Of a stretch of 42,301 bases of DNA, positions 9,284 through 17,482 are shown in pieces. The notes under the pieces were generated by a model. That model made no database searches and was not told the DNA's origin. It worked only from the letters and a program-made list of their open reading frames with translations. The position numbers and the translations under genes are program-made. How positions within the stretch are numbered: the stretch's first letter is position 1; the number at the start of each line of letters is the position of its first letter. The stretch comes from Caldifarciminota bacterium (lineage in GTDB: Bacteria > Hydrothermota > Hydrothermia > UBA1063 > CAJXJZ01): NCBI GenBank assembly GCA_027038175.1, contig JALVYB010000049.1, positions 1 through 42,301 on the forward strand, in the 5' to 3' direction.

Positions 9284-10282
9284 ATGAAAGTAAAAGTAGC
9301 CATTAATGGTTTTGGGAGAATCGGGAGACAGATTTTCAAGATAGGATTTGACCATCCCAACCTTGAATTTGTTGCTGTAAATGACCTTACCAATGCGGAA
9401 ACCCTTGCTTTGCTCTTGAAGAGGGATTCTGTTTTCAGAAAGTATGATAAAAAAGTTGAGGTTCAGGGAGATAGTATCGTTGTTGATGGCAAAAAGATAA
9501 AGGTATTTGCAGAAAAGGACCCATCTAAAATTCCATGGGGAGATGTTGGTGCTCAGATAGTAGTGGAATCCACAGGTCTTTTCCGTTCAAGAGACAAGGC
9601 TGCATTGCATTTAAGGGACACTGTCAAGAAAGTTGTGATATCCGCACCTGCCAAAGGAGAGCCGGCTGATGTCACAATTGTAATGGGTGTAAATGATGAA
9701 AAATATGACCCTGAAAAACACCATGTTATTTCCAATGCATCATGTACCACAAACGCTTTTGCGCATCTTGTAAAGGTGGCACATGAGAACTTCACAATAA
9801 AAAGAGGGATTATGACAACCATACACTCCTACACAAACGACCAGAGAATACTGGACCAGCCTCATAGAGATATAAGAAGAGCAAGAGCCGCTGCTTTGTC
9901 AATGATTCCAACAAGCACAGGTGCGGCAAAGGCCATTTTCTCCATATTCCCTGAGTTGAGCGGTAAACTCTCTGCTATTTCCATGAGGGTTCCCACACCA
10001 GATGCATCTATTGTGGATTTCGCGGTTGAGGTTGAAAAATCCACGACAGTTGAAGAAATCAATGAGATATACAAGAACTATGCTAACAAATATTTCGGAT
10101 ACAGTGAAGAGCCACTTGTATCAGTGGATTATATAGGAGATTCTCATGCGGGTGTGTTTGATGCAACACTCACTCAGGTTATTGACGGCACGTTTTTAAA
10201 ACTCTTTGCGTGGTATGATAATGAGTGGGGTTATTCCACCATGCTTGTCCATCTTCTGGACAAGATAGCAAGTTTAATGTGA
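9284..10282 (+). CDS. gap: Glyceraldehyde-3-phosphate dehydrogenase, type I
   Basis: The enzyme oxidises glyceraldehyde-3-phosphate to 1,3-bisphosphoglycerate with NAD(P) and phosphate in central glycolysis. The 332-residue length is standard. Visible features are the Rossmann GFGRIGR at residues 8-14, AVNDLT at the end of beta-2 (an Asp there favours NAD over NADP), the catalytic SNASCTTN with Cys154, the S-loop and phosphate-site sequence around TGAAKA, and the C-terminal WYDNEWGYS. Nothing suggests loss of function. It follows two small envelope proteins in one apparent transcript, which is an unusual neighbourhood. No phosphoglycerate kinase gene follows; the next gene is an unrelated secreted protein 22 bases downstream with its own AGGAGG. 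Confidence 0.97.
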   Translation: MKVKVAINGFGRIGRQIFKIGFDHPNLEFVAVNDLTNAETLALLLKRDSVFRKYDKKVEVQGDSIVVDGKKIKVFAEKDPSKIPWGDVGAQIVVESTGLFRSRDKAALHLRDTVKKVVISAPAKGEPADVTIVMGVNDEKYDPEKHHVISNASCTTNAFAHLVKVAHENFTIKRGIMTTIHSYTNDQRILDQPHRDIRRARAAALSMIPTSTGAAKAIFSIFPELSGKLSAISMRVPTPDASIVDFAVEVEKSTTVEEINEIYKNYANKYFGYSEEPLVSVDYIGDSHAGVFDATLTQVIDGTFLKLFAWYDNEWGYSTMLVHLLDKIASLM

Positions 10283-10304
10283 GAAATTAAAAAGGAGGTT
10301 TGTT

Positions 10305-12131
10305 ATGAAGAAATTGTATGTGGTAGTGGCGTTGCTTGTGGCAACGACGCTCAGCGCACAGGCAATAAACACAGATATATATACTATCCAGTCACAGATG
10401 GATTCCACTGGCACTTCTCTGTGGGTGGATAGTCTCGTAACAGTGGAAGGTGTGGTCTCTGCTGGTTATGGTGTCACAGGTTCAAGGAATTTCTTCCTTG
10501 AAATGAGACAGGGTGGACCCTATTCAGGAATTATGGTATACATTCCCACAACTGCAGGTGATTTCCCGGTACAGCTTGGCGAGTCATTGAGTGTTACAGG
10601 TACGGTTACTGAGTTTTATGGAAATACGGAGTTACAGGTTAATGATACCACTCAGATAATAAGGCTGGGTGTTGTCAGCCCCATTACGCCCACGGAGATA
10701 ACCTGTGATTACCTTGATACCACTCTTACCACCACGCTTCCGTGGGATTCTGCTGAAGCGTATGAGGGTGTTCTTGTTAAGGTAAACAATGCAGTGGTAA
10801 CAGATACTCTGGACGCAAACGGAAACTGGCAGATTTCCGATGGTACAGGTTATGTTTACGTGAACAACAATTATTCTTATACACCCAATCTTTATGACCA
10901 GTTAAACGTGACAGGTATTGTCCAGACTCATTATGGATTGTATAAGATAAGGCCAAGAAGCGATGCAGACTTTGAGTTCCTTAATGCAGGTATTTCAATG
11001 GCTTATGCTGCAGATGCTCAGGTAATAGACGTTGTATTTAAGACCAAAATGGATCAGAATGCAGAAGACCCTGCAAAATACGTCATTACACCATCTATTA
11101 CAATTGACCACATATCTCTTGACGCAAGTGATTCAACCCTTGTTCATATCTATACAACTGATATGGTTGGGGGTACAGAATACACTCTTTATACAAATGG
11201 GCTCACGGATATAAGCGGTAATGCTATAACAGATACTGTTGTATTTTATGGTGGATTCACTCCAATCACACTTATCCAGACAGACACCGTGGCTGGTGAC
11301 ACTTCAGGATACTATCCCACAAATTGGCAGGGACGTACTGTGACAATTACAGGCGTGGTTACAGCCAATAAAGACCATTTTGATTATCCATTTTACTTTG
11401 TGCAGCAGAGTGAGGCTCCATTTAGTGGTATCCAGGTATGGGACCCTGCAGGCGTTTTCTCCCCTGCAGATGGCGACTCTGTAATCATTGTTGGTCAGAT
11501 TACAGAATTTAATGGGGCAACAGAAATGCTAAACCTTGTTTATGGCACAACGATTTCTCAGGGACATACGATAAATCCCATACTTGTTAACACAGGTGAC
11601 CTCACTCCAGGTGCAGGATTCATGGCAGAGGGTTATGAGGGTGTTCTTGTTATGGTTGACACTGCACAGGTTACAGACCCCGGTACGGGTTCAGATTTTG
11701 TAATAGACGATGGAACAGGTGGAGTTACAGTAACGAATTTAAACCATTTCTCCTATACACCGACTGCTGGCGATCTTCTTAATGTGACAGGTATTTTAAG
11801 ATACGTTGGTCAGTTGTATCCACGTAGCGATGCTGACGTGGTTTATGTGGGTGACGTTGCAGAAAAAGCGCAGAGTCCTCTTGGTAAGTTCACACTTAGA
11901 ACGATCGGAAGAAACAAAATCGCTTTTGGCATAACCTTAAAGACTCCAGCAAGTGTTAGCGTGAATATCTATAACGTCACAGGTTCAAGGGTATACTCCA
12001 GGAGCCTTGGCAGACTTTCATCCGGTAACCACGTTGTTTCACTCAATGCACGTCTTGCGCGTGGCGTTTACTTTGTGGACATTTCCGCCGGAAAATATCA
12101 CTCTATTGGAAGAACAGTGCTTGTGAAGTAG
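10305..12131 (+). CDS. Secreted tandem-repeat protein with type IX-like sorting domain
   Basis: The protein has 608 residues and a clear signal peptide (MKKLYVVVALLVATTLSAQA). Two copies of a roughly 180-residue unit lie at about 40-225 and 345-530. Each contains a VEGVV/ITGVV beta segment, a second half beginning YEGVLV with VTD and ISDGTG or IDDGTG, and an ending in PRSDAD. These resemble the paired OB-like beta domains (DUF5689-like) found near extracellular nucleases. Between them lies an SbsA/Big_5-like segment (about 230-320). The last 75 residues match the type IX secretion C-terminal sorting domain pattern (VSVNIYNVTG, then NARLARGVYFVDI and a terminal VLVK). The likely role is a surface or secreted binding protein. 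No catalytic motif is visible. A perfect terminator hairpin follows at 12157. Confidence 0.8.
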   Translation: MKKLYVVVALLVATTLSAQAINTDIYTIQSQMDSTGTSLWVDSLVTVEGVVSAGYGVTGSRNFFLEMRQGGPYSGIMVYIPTTAGDFPVQLGESLSVTGTVTEFYGNTELQVNDTTQIIRLGVVSPITPTEITCDYLDTTLTTTLPWDSAEAYEGVLVKVNNAVVTDTLDANGNWQISDGTGYVYVNNNYSYTPNLYDQLNVTGIVQTHYGLYKIRPRSDADFEFLNAGISMAYAADAQVIDVVFKTKMDQNAEDPAKYVITPSITIDHISLDASDSTLVHIYTTDMVGGTEYTLYTNGLTDISGNAITDTVVFYGGFTPITLIQTDTVAGDTSGYYPTNWQGRTVTITGVVTANKDHFDYPFYFVQQSEAPFSGIQVWDPAGVFSPADGDSVIIVGQITEFNGATEMLNLVYGTTISQGHTINPILVNTGDLTPGAGFMAEGYEGVLVMVDTAQVTDPGTGSDFVIDDGTGGVTVTNLNHFSYTPTAGDLLNVTGILRYVGQLYPRSDADVVYVGDVAEKAQSPLGKFTLRTIGRNKIAFGITLKTPASVSVNIYNVTGSRVYSRSLGRLSSGNHVVSLNARLARGVYFVDISAGKYHSIGRTVLVK

Positions 12132-12135
12132 ATTT

Positions 12136-12819
12136 ATGGTACAATGGATTTTTAGAAAGGGGCACTTTATAGTGCCCCTTTTTGTTTTATTGGTTTTATT
12201 ACCTTCAAAATCCAGTGCTAAAGAATGTGATTGTTTTTTCTATCTTGGGCTTGGATTTATTCAAACTTATACGTATGATGTGAATTTTTCCCATTATGCA
12301 GAGACAAAACTTAAAGGGGTTTCTGGTTTTTCTGCACTGGGCCGGTCTGACTATGCTTCAGCGTTTCTTTTATTGCACGGAATATATTCCTTGTTCAGAA
12401 AACGGGACGTGAGTTTTGAAAAGAGGGCAATTGCTTCAATAGCAGCCTCAGGTTTATTGGTAACTTTACTAAAATACACATTTCACAGAACAAGGCCTAA
12501 TAGCGGCAAAAATAACTGGCAGGGTCCGGGTTTATATCCAGGTAATGTGTCATTTCCCTCAGGACACACACAGGTAGCATTTTCTCTCGCTTCCTCATTA
12601 TCAGAGAAGTATGGTTATCCTTATGTATTTTATACGCTGGCAGGTCTGGTTGGTCTTGCAAGAATAGTAAAAAACATGCATTATCTAAGTGATGTTGTGG
12701 TCGGGGCGTATTCTGGTTACTGTGTGGATAAAATAATAGAAGGAGAAAAGAGACATTTTAAGTTGTTTATAACTCGTAATACCCCCTACGAAGTGCGGTT
12801 GTTTTATTCCTTAAAATGA
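12136..12819 (+). CDS. PAP2-family phosphatase (lipid phosphatase)
   Basis: All three PAP2 motifs are present: KYTFHRTRP (KxxxxxxRP), PSGH, and ARIVKNMHYLSD (SRxxxxxHxxxD type, with Ala for the usual Ser). Such enzymes dephosphorylate undecaprenyl pyrophosphate, phosphatidate or related lipids at the membrane. The ATG at 12136 gives 227 residues with a signal-anchor FIVPLFVLLVLLPSKSSA. However, those codons are the same bases as a perfect terminator hairpin at 12157-12188. A GTG at 12172, preceded by AGAAAGGGG, would give a shorter protein starting at VPLFVLL and still keep a signal peptide. I cannot decide between the starts. An extended -10 element lies at 12137. A bidirectional terminator follows the stop. 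Confidence 0.88.
   Translation: MVQWIFRKGHFIVPLFVLLVLLPSKSSAKECDCFFYLGLGFIQTYTYDVNFSHYAETKLKGVSGFSALGRSDYASAFLLLHGIYSLFRKRDVSFEKRAIASIAASGLLVTLLKYTFHRTRPNSGKNNWQGPGLYPGNVSFPSGHTQVAFSLASSLSEKYGYPYVFYTLAGLVGLARIVKNMHYLSDVVVGAYSGYCVDKIIEGEKRHFKLFITRNTPYEVRLFYSLK
12137..12145 (+). promoter_or_regulatory. Possible extended -10 promoter for PAP2 gene
   Basis: TGG followed by TACAAT forms an extended -10 element just after the previous stop codon. No matching -35 is seen. If used, transcription would start near 12152, immediately before the hairpin and upstream of the GTG at 12172. Confidence 0.35.
12157..12188 (+). terminator. Rho-independent terminator embedded in PAP2 5' coding region
   Basis: AAGGGGCACT (12157-12166) pairs perfectly with AGTGCCCCTT (12171-12180) around a TTAT loop, followed by a T-rich tract to 12188. 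It is well placed to end the transcript of the 10305 gene, but its bases also encode GHFIVPLFVLL of the PAP2 protein. Confidence 0.85.
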
Positions 12820-12820
12820 A

Positions 12821-12849
12821 AAAAGGGCGTCATAACATGACGCCCTTTT
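12821..12849. terminator. Bidirectional terminator between PAP2 and the Clp ATPase
   Basis: AAAAGGGCGTCA (12821-12832) pairs with TGACGCCCTTTT (12838-12849) around a five-base loop. A 12 bp stem with A-run and T-run ends serves both convergent genes. Confidence 0.9.
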
Positions 12850-12869
12850 CCTTATAGCATTAAGTCTGA

Positions 12870-15800
12870 TTACTCTTTGCTCGTTTCCTTTGTAATTTTA
12901 AATTTTCCGTTTTCTGCATCTACAACCACTGTATCGCCTTCTTTAATATCTCCTTTGAGGATCATGTTGGAAAGTTCATTTTCAATTGCTTTCTGTATAA
13001 GGCGTTTAAGAGGTCTTGCACCCATAGTTGGATCAAATCCCTCCCGCGCGAGTAGTTCCTTTGCGTCTTTGGTTAATTTTATACTCAATTTCTGGTCTTT
13101 AAGTCTTTCGCTAAGATGTTGCATGAGTATATCCACTATACTCAGAATATGGTCCCATTTGAGCGGATGGAAAACAACGATTTCGTCAATTCTATTGATA
13201 AACTCCGGTCTAAAGGTATGTTTCACTACATCGAGTACCTTTTTCTTTGCCTCTTCAAATTCGCGGTCGAATTCTTTTTCAAGATCTTCCCTTTCTTTTT
13301 CTAATTTTTCTTTCTCTTTTTTATAGTCCTCGTCAGTAATCTCGCCTTTTTGCCTTTTTTCGTCTAACTCACGGAATTTCCTGTTAAGTGCTTCATAACG
13401 TGGGTTGAATCTTTCCATGAGGTCTCTCAAGTATTCACTCCCTAAATTGCTTGTCATTATAATTACCGTGTTACGGAAAGATACAGTCCTTCCCTGAGAA
13501 TCGGTAAGCCTTCCATCGTCAAGGACCTGCAGGAACAGGTCAAACACTCTTGGATGTGCCTTTTCGACCTCATCAAGGAGTATTACAGAGTATGGTTTAC
13601 GCCTTACCGCCTCTGTAAGTTTACCACCTTCTTCGTATCCGACATATCCAGGAGGTGCACCTATGAGTTTGGCAACTGAGTGCTGTTCTTTGAATTCTGA
13701 CATATCCAGCCTGATAAGTGCATCTTCATCGCCGAAAAGGAATCTGGCGAGTGTTTTTGCCAATTCCGTTTTACCTACTCCTGTTGGACCAAGGAACAGG
13801 AATGAACCAAGAGGTCTTCTTGGGTCTGTTACTCCTGCTCTTGCCCGTCTTATGGCTTCAGATACTGCTCTTATGGCATCATCCTGGCCCACAACGCGTT
13901 CGTGCAGATGCTCTTCCATTTTAAGGAGTCTTTCTTTCTCTTCCTCGAGCATCTTGGATACAGGAATGCCAGTTGCTCTTGATACCACTTCCGCTATATC
14001 TTCTGCTTCTACAACCGGAGCATTTTTAACCTCTTTCTTCCTGTTCTTAAGTGTAAGGAGTTCCTTTTTGAGTTTCTTAAGTTCTTCTTCTTTCTTTTCC
14101 CATTCTTCTATCTTCCCTTCTTCTTCGAGTTTCTTAACCTCTTTCTCAAGTTGAGATATTTTTTCTGAAAGTTCTTCTATTTTCTTTTCTGTATTGTCTG
14201 GACTACCTACTGATGATTTTATGGCCTTCCTTGCACATGCCTGGTCAAGAATGTCAATGGCCTTGTCAGGTAGATACCTTCCCTGTATGTATTTGTGAGA
14301 GAGTTTAACCGCAGCCTCAATTGCCTCGTCTGAAATTTTCACTCCATGGTGCTCTTCGTATTTAGGTCGTAGGCCTTTAAGAATTTCAATGGTCATCTCT
14401 GGTGTTGGCTCTTCTACCCATATAGGCTGAAATCGTCTTTCAAGCGCAGAGTCTTTTTCTATATATTTTCTATATTCATCTTCAGTTGTGGCACCAATTA
14501 CCTGGAAATCTCCACGTGCAAGGGCTGGTTTAAACATATTGGCAGCATCCATTGAACCTTCTGCTCTTCCTGCACCCACTACATTGTGCAACTCGTCTAT
14601 GAACAGTATAACGTCTCCGGCTTCCTTTACACCATCCAGAATACCCTTCAGTCTTTCCTCAAAGTCTCCTCTATAACGTGTGCCTGCTACCAGTGCTCCC
14701 ATATCCAGCTGGAGAATACGTTTATTCCTCAGTTTCTCGGGCACCTCGCCCTTTACGATTTTTTGTGCCAGTCCTTCAACAATGGCAGTTTTTCCAACTC
14801 CTGCCTTTCCAACCAGTACGGGATTGTTTTTTTGTCTTCTTGCAAGCACCTCTATTGTTTGCTCTATCTCTTTTTCTCTTCCAATAACAGGGTCAAGTTT
14901 CCCCTCTTTTGCAAGTCTGGTAAGATCAATTGTGTATTTTTCAAGTGGAGATTTCTCCTCTTCTTTTAATTCTTCTCTTAAGTTATGCATATTTTCCCTC
15001 CCTTGTTTTTCTATGGTCTTTAAAAGTTCAGATAGATACAGCCCTCCTATGGATTGAGGTACCAGCATAAGAGCATCCACAAGTGATGTAAGTGAAACCT
15101 CTCCGTTCTCGCTGGCGGCTTTTTCAAGTACTGTTTTTGTGAAGTAGGAGTTTTGTATTTGAGTTTTTTCACCGAGCAGGCTGAAGCGCAGTCTTGCAAC
15201 AACTCTTCTTGGGTCAATTCCGTTGTCCCGCATGTTTACAAGTGTATTCCTGAGTCGTTCTTCTATATCAAGTACGCTGTATATAATTTTGTTCTCGCTC
15301 TCTGTGTCAAGCCCGTATGTAACGTTCTTTAACGCATTTACAAAACTACGAGGAACGCGAATAACCTCTTCACGCATCATCCACTGAGTGCCTGTTTCTC
15401 CAAATCCCCAGGTATCTCCAAAGAATTCTCTTATAATATCCTCCATGGGGCTTGTTCTTCTGCGACCTGGTACCCATCTTTTCACGTGTACTTCTGCAAA
15501 GTCATTGGTCCGTTTACCTGCAAGGTAGTCTGAAAGGAATTTCTCAAGATGGTCAAGAAGGGCCTTTGTTACCTCCCTCTTTTTATGTTCGCCAAACTCC
15601 ACTGCAACTTCTTGCGTAGCCTCGGATATTGCATTGGCGTAAGAACTGGTAATGGTTGATAACTGATTGTCTAAATGGGAAAGCGCTTTTTCAATTTCTC
15701 TTTGTGCACCTTCTGGATTTATCCCTTTCTTGCTAAGCCATTTGTAAAATGCGTTATCTTCTTTAACCAAAAATAACGCATTCAGTACATGGTCTGTATC

Positions 15801-15878
15801 TACATAAAAATCTCTACTTTCTTCAGCCAGTTTTGATGCTGTGTCTAATATTTTTTGAGCCTGTTTGTTTAGCTTCAT
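12870..15878 (-). CDS. ClpC/ClpB-type double AAA+ unfoldase with atypical N-domain and coiled-coil insertion
   Basis: The ATG at 15878 (1002 residues) is chosen because AGGAGG lies five bases before it; a longer frame to 15950 would run through the promoter. The two AAA+ modules have Walker A GKAGVGKT (357-364) with LFIDELHN, and GPTGVGKT (697-704) with [10 protein letters not shown]. The middle coiled-coil (about 560-617) is short, as in ClpC rather than ClpB. The N-terminal region is about 330 residues, twice the usual Clp_N size, with a charged insert around [10 protein letters not shown]. In D2, where ClpC/ClpA carry the VGF/IGL loop that docks ClpP, there is instead a roughly 40-residue Lys/Glu-rich coiled-coil insertion (between SNLGSEYL and [10 protein letters not shown]). 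Disaggregase or work with a non-ClpP partner is likely. It is divergent from the KaiC-like gene. Confidence 0.93.
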   Translation of the reverse strand: MKLNKQAQKILDTASKLAEESRDFYVDTDHVLNALFLVKEDNAFYKWLSKKGINPEGAQREIEKALSHLDNQLSTITSSYANAISEATQEVAVEFGEHKKREVTKALLDHLEKFLSDYLAGKRTNDFAEVHVKRWVPGRRRTSPMEDIIREFFGDTWGFGETGTQWMMREEVIRVPRSFVNALKNVTYGLDTESENKIIYSVLDIEERLRNTLVNMRDNGIDPRRVVARLRFSLLGEKTQIQNSYFTKTVLEKAASENGEVSLTSLVDALMLVPQSIGGLYLSELLKTIEKQGRENMHNLREELKEEEKSPLEKYTIDLTRLAKEGKLDPVIGREKEIEQTIEVLARRQKNNPVLVGKAGVGKTAIVEGLAQKIVKGEVPEKLRNKRILQLDMGALVAGTRYRGDFEERLKGILDGVKEAGDVILFIDELHNVVGAGRAEGSMDAANMFKPALARGDFQVIGATTEDEYRKYIEKDSALERRFQPIWVEEPTPEMTIEILKGLRPKYEEHHGVKISDEAIEAAVKLSHKYIQGRYLPDKAIDILDQACARKAIKSSVGSPDNTEKKIEELSEKISQLEKEVKKLEEEGKIEEWEKKEEELKKLKKELLTLKNRKKEVKNAPVVEAEDIAEVVSRATGIPVSKMLEEEKERLLKMEEHLHERVVGQDDAIRAVSEAIRRARAGVTDPRRPLGSFLFLGPTGVGKTELAKTLARFLFGDEDALIRLDMSEFKEQHSVAKLIGAPPGYVGYEEGGKLTEAVRRKPYSVILLDEVEKAHPRVFDLFLQVLDDGRLTDSQGRTVSFRNTVIIMTSNLGSEYLRDLMERFNPRYEALNRKFRELDEKRQKGEITDEDYKKEKEKLEKEREDLEKEFDREFEEAKKKVLDVVKHTFRPEFINRIDEIVVFHPLKWDHILSIVDILMQHLSERLKDQKLSIKLTKDAKELLAREGFDPTMGARPLKRLIQKAIENELSNMILKGDIKEGDTVVVDAENGKFKITKETSKE

Positions 15879-15911
15879 ACCCACCTCCTGATTTTTGCTT
15901 TGTCGGGTGTA

Positions 15912-15940
15912 TATATAATAAGTATTTAACGAATTGTCAA
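15912..15940 (-). promoter_or_regulatory. Promoter of the Clp ATPase gene
   Basis: On the minus strand TTGACA (15940-15935) is followed by 17 bases and TATATA (15917-15912), about 35 bases before the ATG at 15878. The -35 lies in the left arm of the palindrome at 15931-15953. Confidence 0.75.
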
Positions 15941-15953
15941 GGGTTGACAATTC
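15931..15953. promoter_or_regulatory. Perfect palindromic operator candidate shared by two divergent promoters
   Basis: GAATTGTCAA (15931-15940), GGG, then TTGACAATTC (15944-15953) form a perfect 10-3-10 inverted repeat. Each arm contains the TTGACA -35 of one of the divergent promoters, so a dimeric regulator bound here would block both. It does not match CIRCE, HAIR or CtsR operator patterns. Confidence 0.7.
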
Positions 15954-15972
15954 ATGCCAGAATTTGTAAATA
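15944..15972 (+). promoter_or_regulatory. Promoter of the KaiC-like operon
   Basis: TTGACA (15944-15949), a 17-base spacer and a weak -10 TAAATA (15967-15972) precede the AGGAGG and ATG at 15997. The -35 lies in the right arm of the palindrome. Confidence 0.55.
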
Positions 15973-15996
15973 AAAGACCGAAAACAGGAGGGAAAA

Positions 15997-16857
15997 ATGA
16001 AAGATGTTGCGGGTGTCTATAGGCTTGGTGAACTTAAGGATAGAATAGTAGAGATTAAAGGTGTTCCTACGGGTATTCAGGGTCTGGATGGCCTGTTTTT
16101 TACTTTTAAAAGGGATGATAAAGGATTTAAAAAAGTTCCACTGGGTGGAATACCTCAATATGCTGTGGTAAATTTGACAGGGGTGTCCGATACTGGAAAG
16201 TCTCTTATGGCTGAGCAGTTTGCAGTATGGAGAGCCGGCCAGGGGGATAGGGTGGCTTTTGTAACAGTAGAGACGCCTGCGGCTTTTCTATCAGCAGGTC
16301 TTTACGAGAGAGCAAAGGCTTATGGCATAGAGAACACAGTAATTGATGAGAATATTATAATTGTTGATGCTGCATCGTATAAGGATTTGAGAGAAAATTT
16401 GCCTGCTCTTTTTGATACTCTTGCCTATGTTTACAAAAATTATAGAGCAGATTATACAATAATCGATTCTGTAACTGGTCTATATGAACACAAGGAGATA
16501 ATGGCAAGAGTATTTGTACGTCAGATATTCAATTTTCTTAAAAAATGGTATCAAACTGGAATTCTCGTGTCACAGAAAAGGTCATCTCATGAAGAACTGT
16601 CTGCTGAGGCTGCAGGTGGATATGCAGTATCCCATATAGTAGATTGTACCATGGTTCTTTCTAAAAAGACCATCCAATCTACATATGATGAAAGATTGTA
16701 CAGAAAACCCATAGGAGAACTCATAAGGCTTTTCAGAATTGATGGATGCAGGATGTGTGGCCATGACACGGATACGCATATACTCAATATAAGTGATATA
16801 GGGCTTGTTAGCATTGGTCCGAGTTTGAAAGAAATGTTAAATAAAAAGGAGGGGTAA
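15997..16857 (+). CDS. KaiC-like RecA-superfamily ATPase
   Basis: This 286-residue single-domain protein starts at an ATG with AGGAGG six bases upstream. The Walker A is GVSDTGKS (62-69), a candidate catalytic Glu92 lies in VTVETPAAF as in KaiC/RecA proteins, and the Walker B is YTIIDS with Asp157. Near the C-terminus it carries [11 protein letters not shown], a CxxC followed by two His, possibly a metal site. Single-domain KaiC-like ATPases of this sort are common in archaea, usually next to a short partner regulator, and that partner follows here one base after the stop. They are thought to be phospho-switch or signalling ATPases, but the output is not known. It is the first gene of an operon of at least four, divergent from the Clp ATPase. 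Confidence 0.85.
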   Translation: MKDVAGVYRLGELKDRIVEIKGVPTGIQGLDGLFFTFKRDDKGFKKVPLGGIPQYAVVNLTGVSDTGKSLMAEQFAVWRAGQGDRVAFVTVETPAAFLSAGLYERAKAYGIENTVIDENIIIVDAASYKDLRENLPALFDTLAYVYKNYRADYTIIDSVTGLYEHKEIMARVFVRQIFNFLKKWYQTGILVSQKRSSHEELSAEAAGGYAVSHIVDCTMVLSKKTIQSTYDERLYRKPIGELIRLFRIDGCRMCGHDTDTHILNISDIGLVSIGPSLKEMLNKKEG

Positions 16858-16858
16858 A

Positions 16859-17482
16859 ATGACAGTCCTTGGACCCGGGGAAATAAAGTCATTTGATACA
16901 GATGCACTTGCTATAAGGGTTTTCCTCAAGGCCCTTGAAATACTTGGTGGGCCCAGGAAACTGATAGAACTCAGGAATCTTACCTGGATTACGAGTCTCA
17001 TGGAGGCTTCCTATGCCGTGGTACTTTGGGAAAAGTTACATAAAACAGAGGATGAAATAGCCAATTTCCTTGGGCTTACACGTCAAACTGTAAGAAATAT
17101 ATTGAGGGCAGACCCCGAACTCGTTGTTCAGAAAATAGAGGGGGAACTCAGAGAAAAAACTCAAAAAGCACATACTGCGGGTGGACTTGCTAAAATGGCC
17201 CTTAAGGAAATAGAAGAAGGCAGGGATAATCTCACAGTGTTCATACAGGCTTTTCAGGACGCTTACTCAGACATTGGTGTTGAATGGCCTATTGAAGTAT
17301 TGAAGAGAATAAAAGGCCTTGATTTCCCTGTAAGCAAGGGAGAGTTGTGTGAGAGACTAAAAGGAATTAAAATTATGGGGCTTGATATTGAAAGAATCAT
17401 GGATAGTATGCAAGATACAGTAAAGAGTCCAAGAGAACTTCTGGTCTATATAAGCAAAACCTTAAAAAAGGAGGAAAAATAA
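16859..17482 (+). CDS. Helix-turn-helix 'near-KaiC' regulatory partner protein
   Basis: The 207-residue, largely helical protein has a helix-turn-helix at about residues 60-82 (TEDEIANFLGLTRQTVRNIL). Its N-terminal half resembles the 'probable regulatory domain' described next to archaeal KaiC-like ATPases (TIGR03879-type, from memory). The rest is charged helical sequence with no further recognisable domain. It follows the KaiC-like gene after a single base and precedes the DUF505-like gene with no gap; AGGAGG elements precede both junctions. It may bind DNA, perhaps the palindrome at 15931, or act as a protein adaptor for the ATPase; neither is shown by the sequence. Confidence 0.65.
   Translation: MTVLGPGEIKSFDTDALAIRVFLKALEILGGPRKLIELRNLTWITSLMEASYAVVLWEKLHKTEDEIANFLGLTRQTVRNILRADPELVVQKIEGELREKTQKAHTAGGLAKMALKEIEEGRDNLTVFIQAFQDAYSDIGVEWPIEVLKRIKGLDFPVSKGELCERLKGIKIMGLDIERIMDSMQDTVKSPRELLVYISKTLKKEEK

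Noticed and set aside
13663-14154. 163-residue plus-strand frame, Ser-rich
   Set aside because: It is antisense to the Clp ATPase, has low-complexity Ser/Phe/Leu composition, and no ribosome site; it is a shadow of the Lys/Glu-rich coiled-coil coding.
15879-15950. Upstream extension of the Clp ATPase by 24 residues
   Set aside because: It would start within the -35/-10 region; AGGAGG supports the ATG at 15878.
15931-15953. CIRCE, HAIR or CtsR heat-shock operator
   Set aside because: The palindrome arms do not match TTAGCACTC, CTTGAGT or GGTCAAA patterns.
15952-16158. 68-residue minus-strand frame overlapping the palindrome
   Set aside because: It overlaps the conserved KaiC-like 5' end and the control region, and has no ribosome site.
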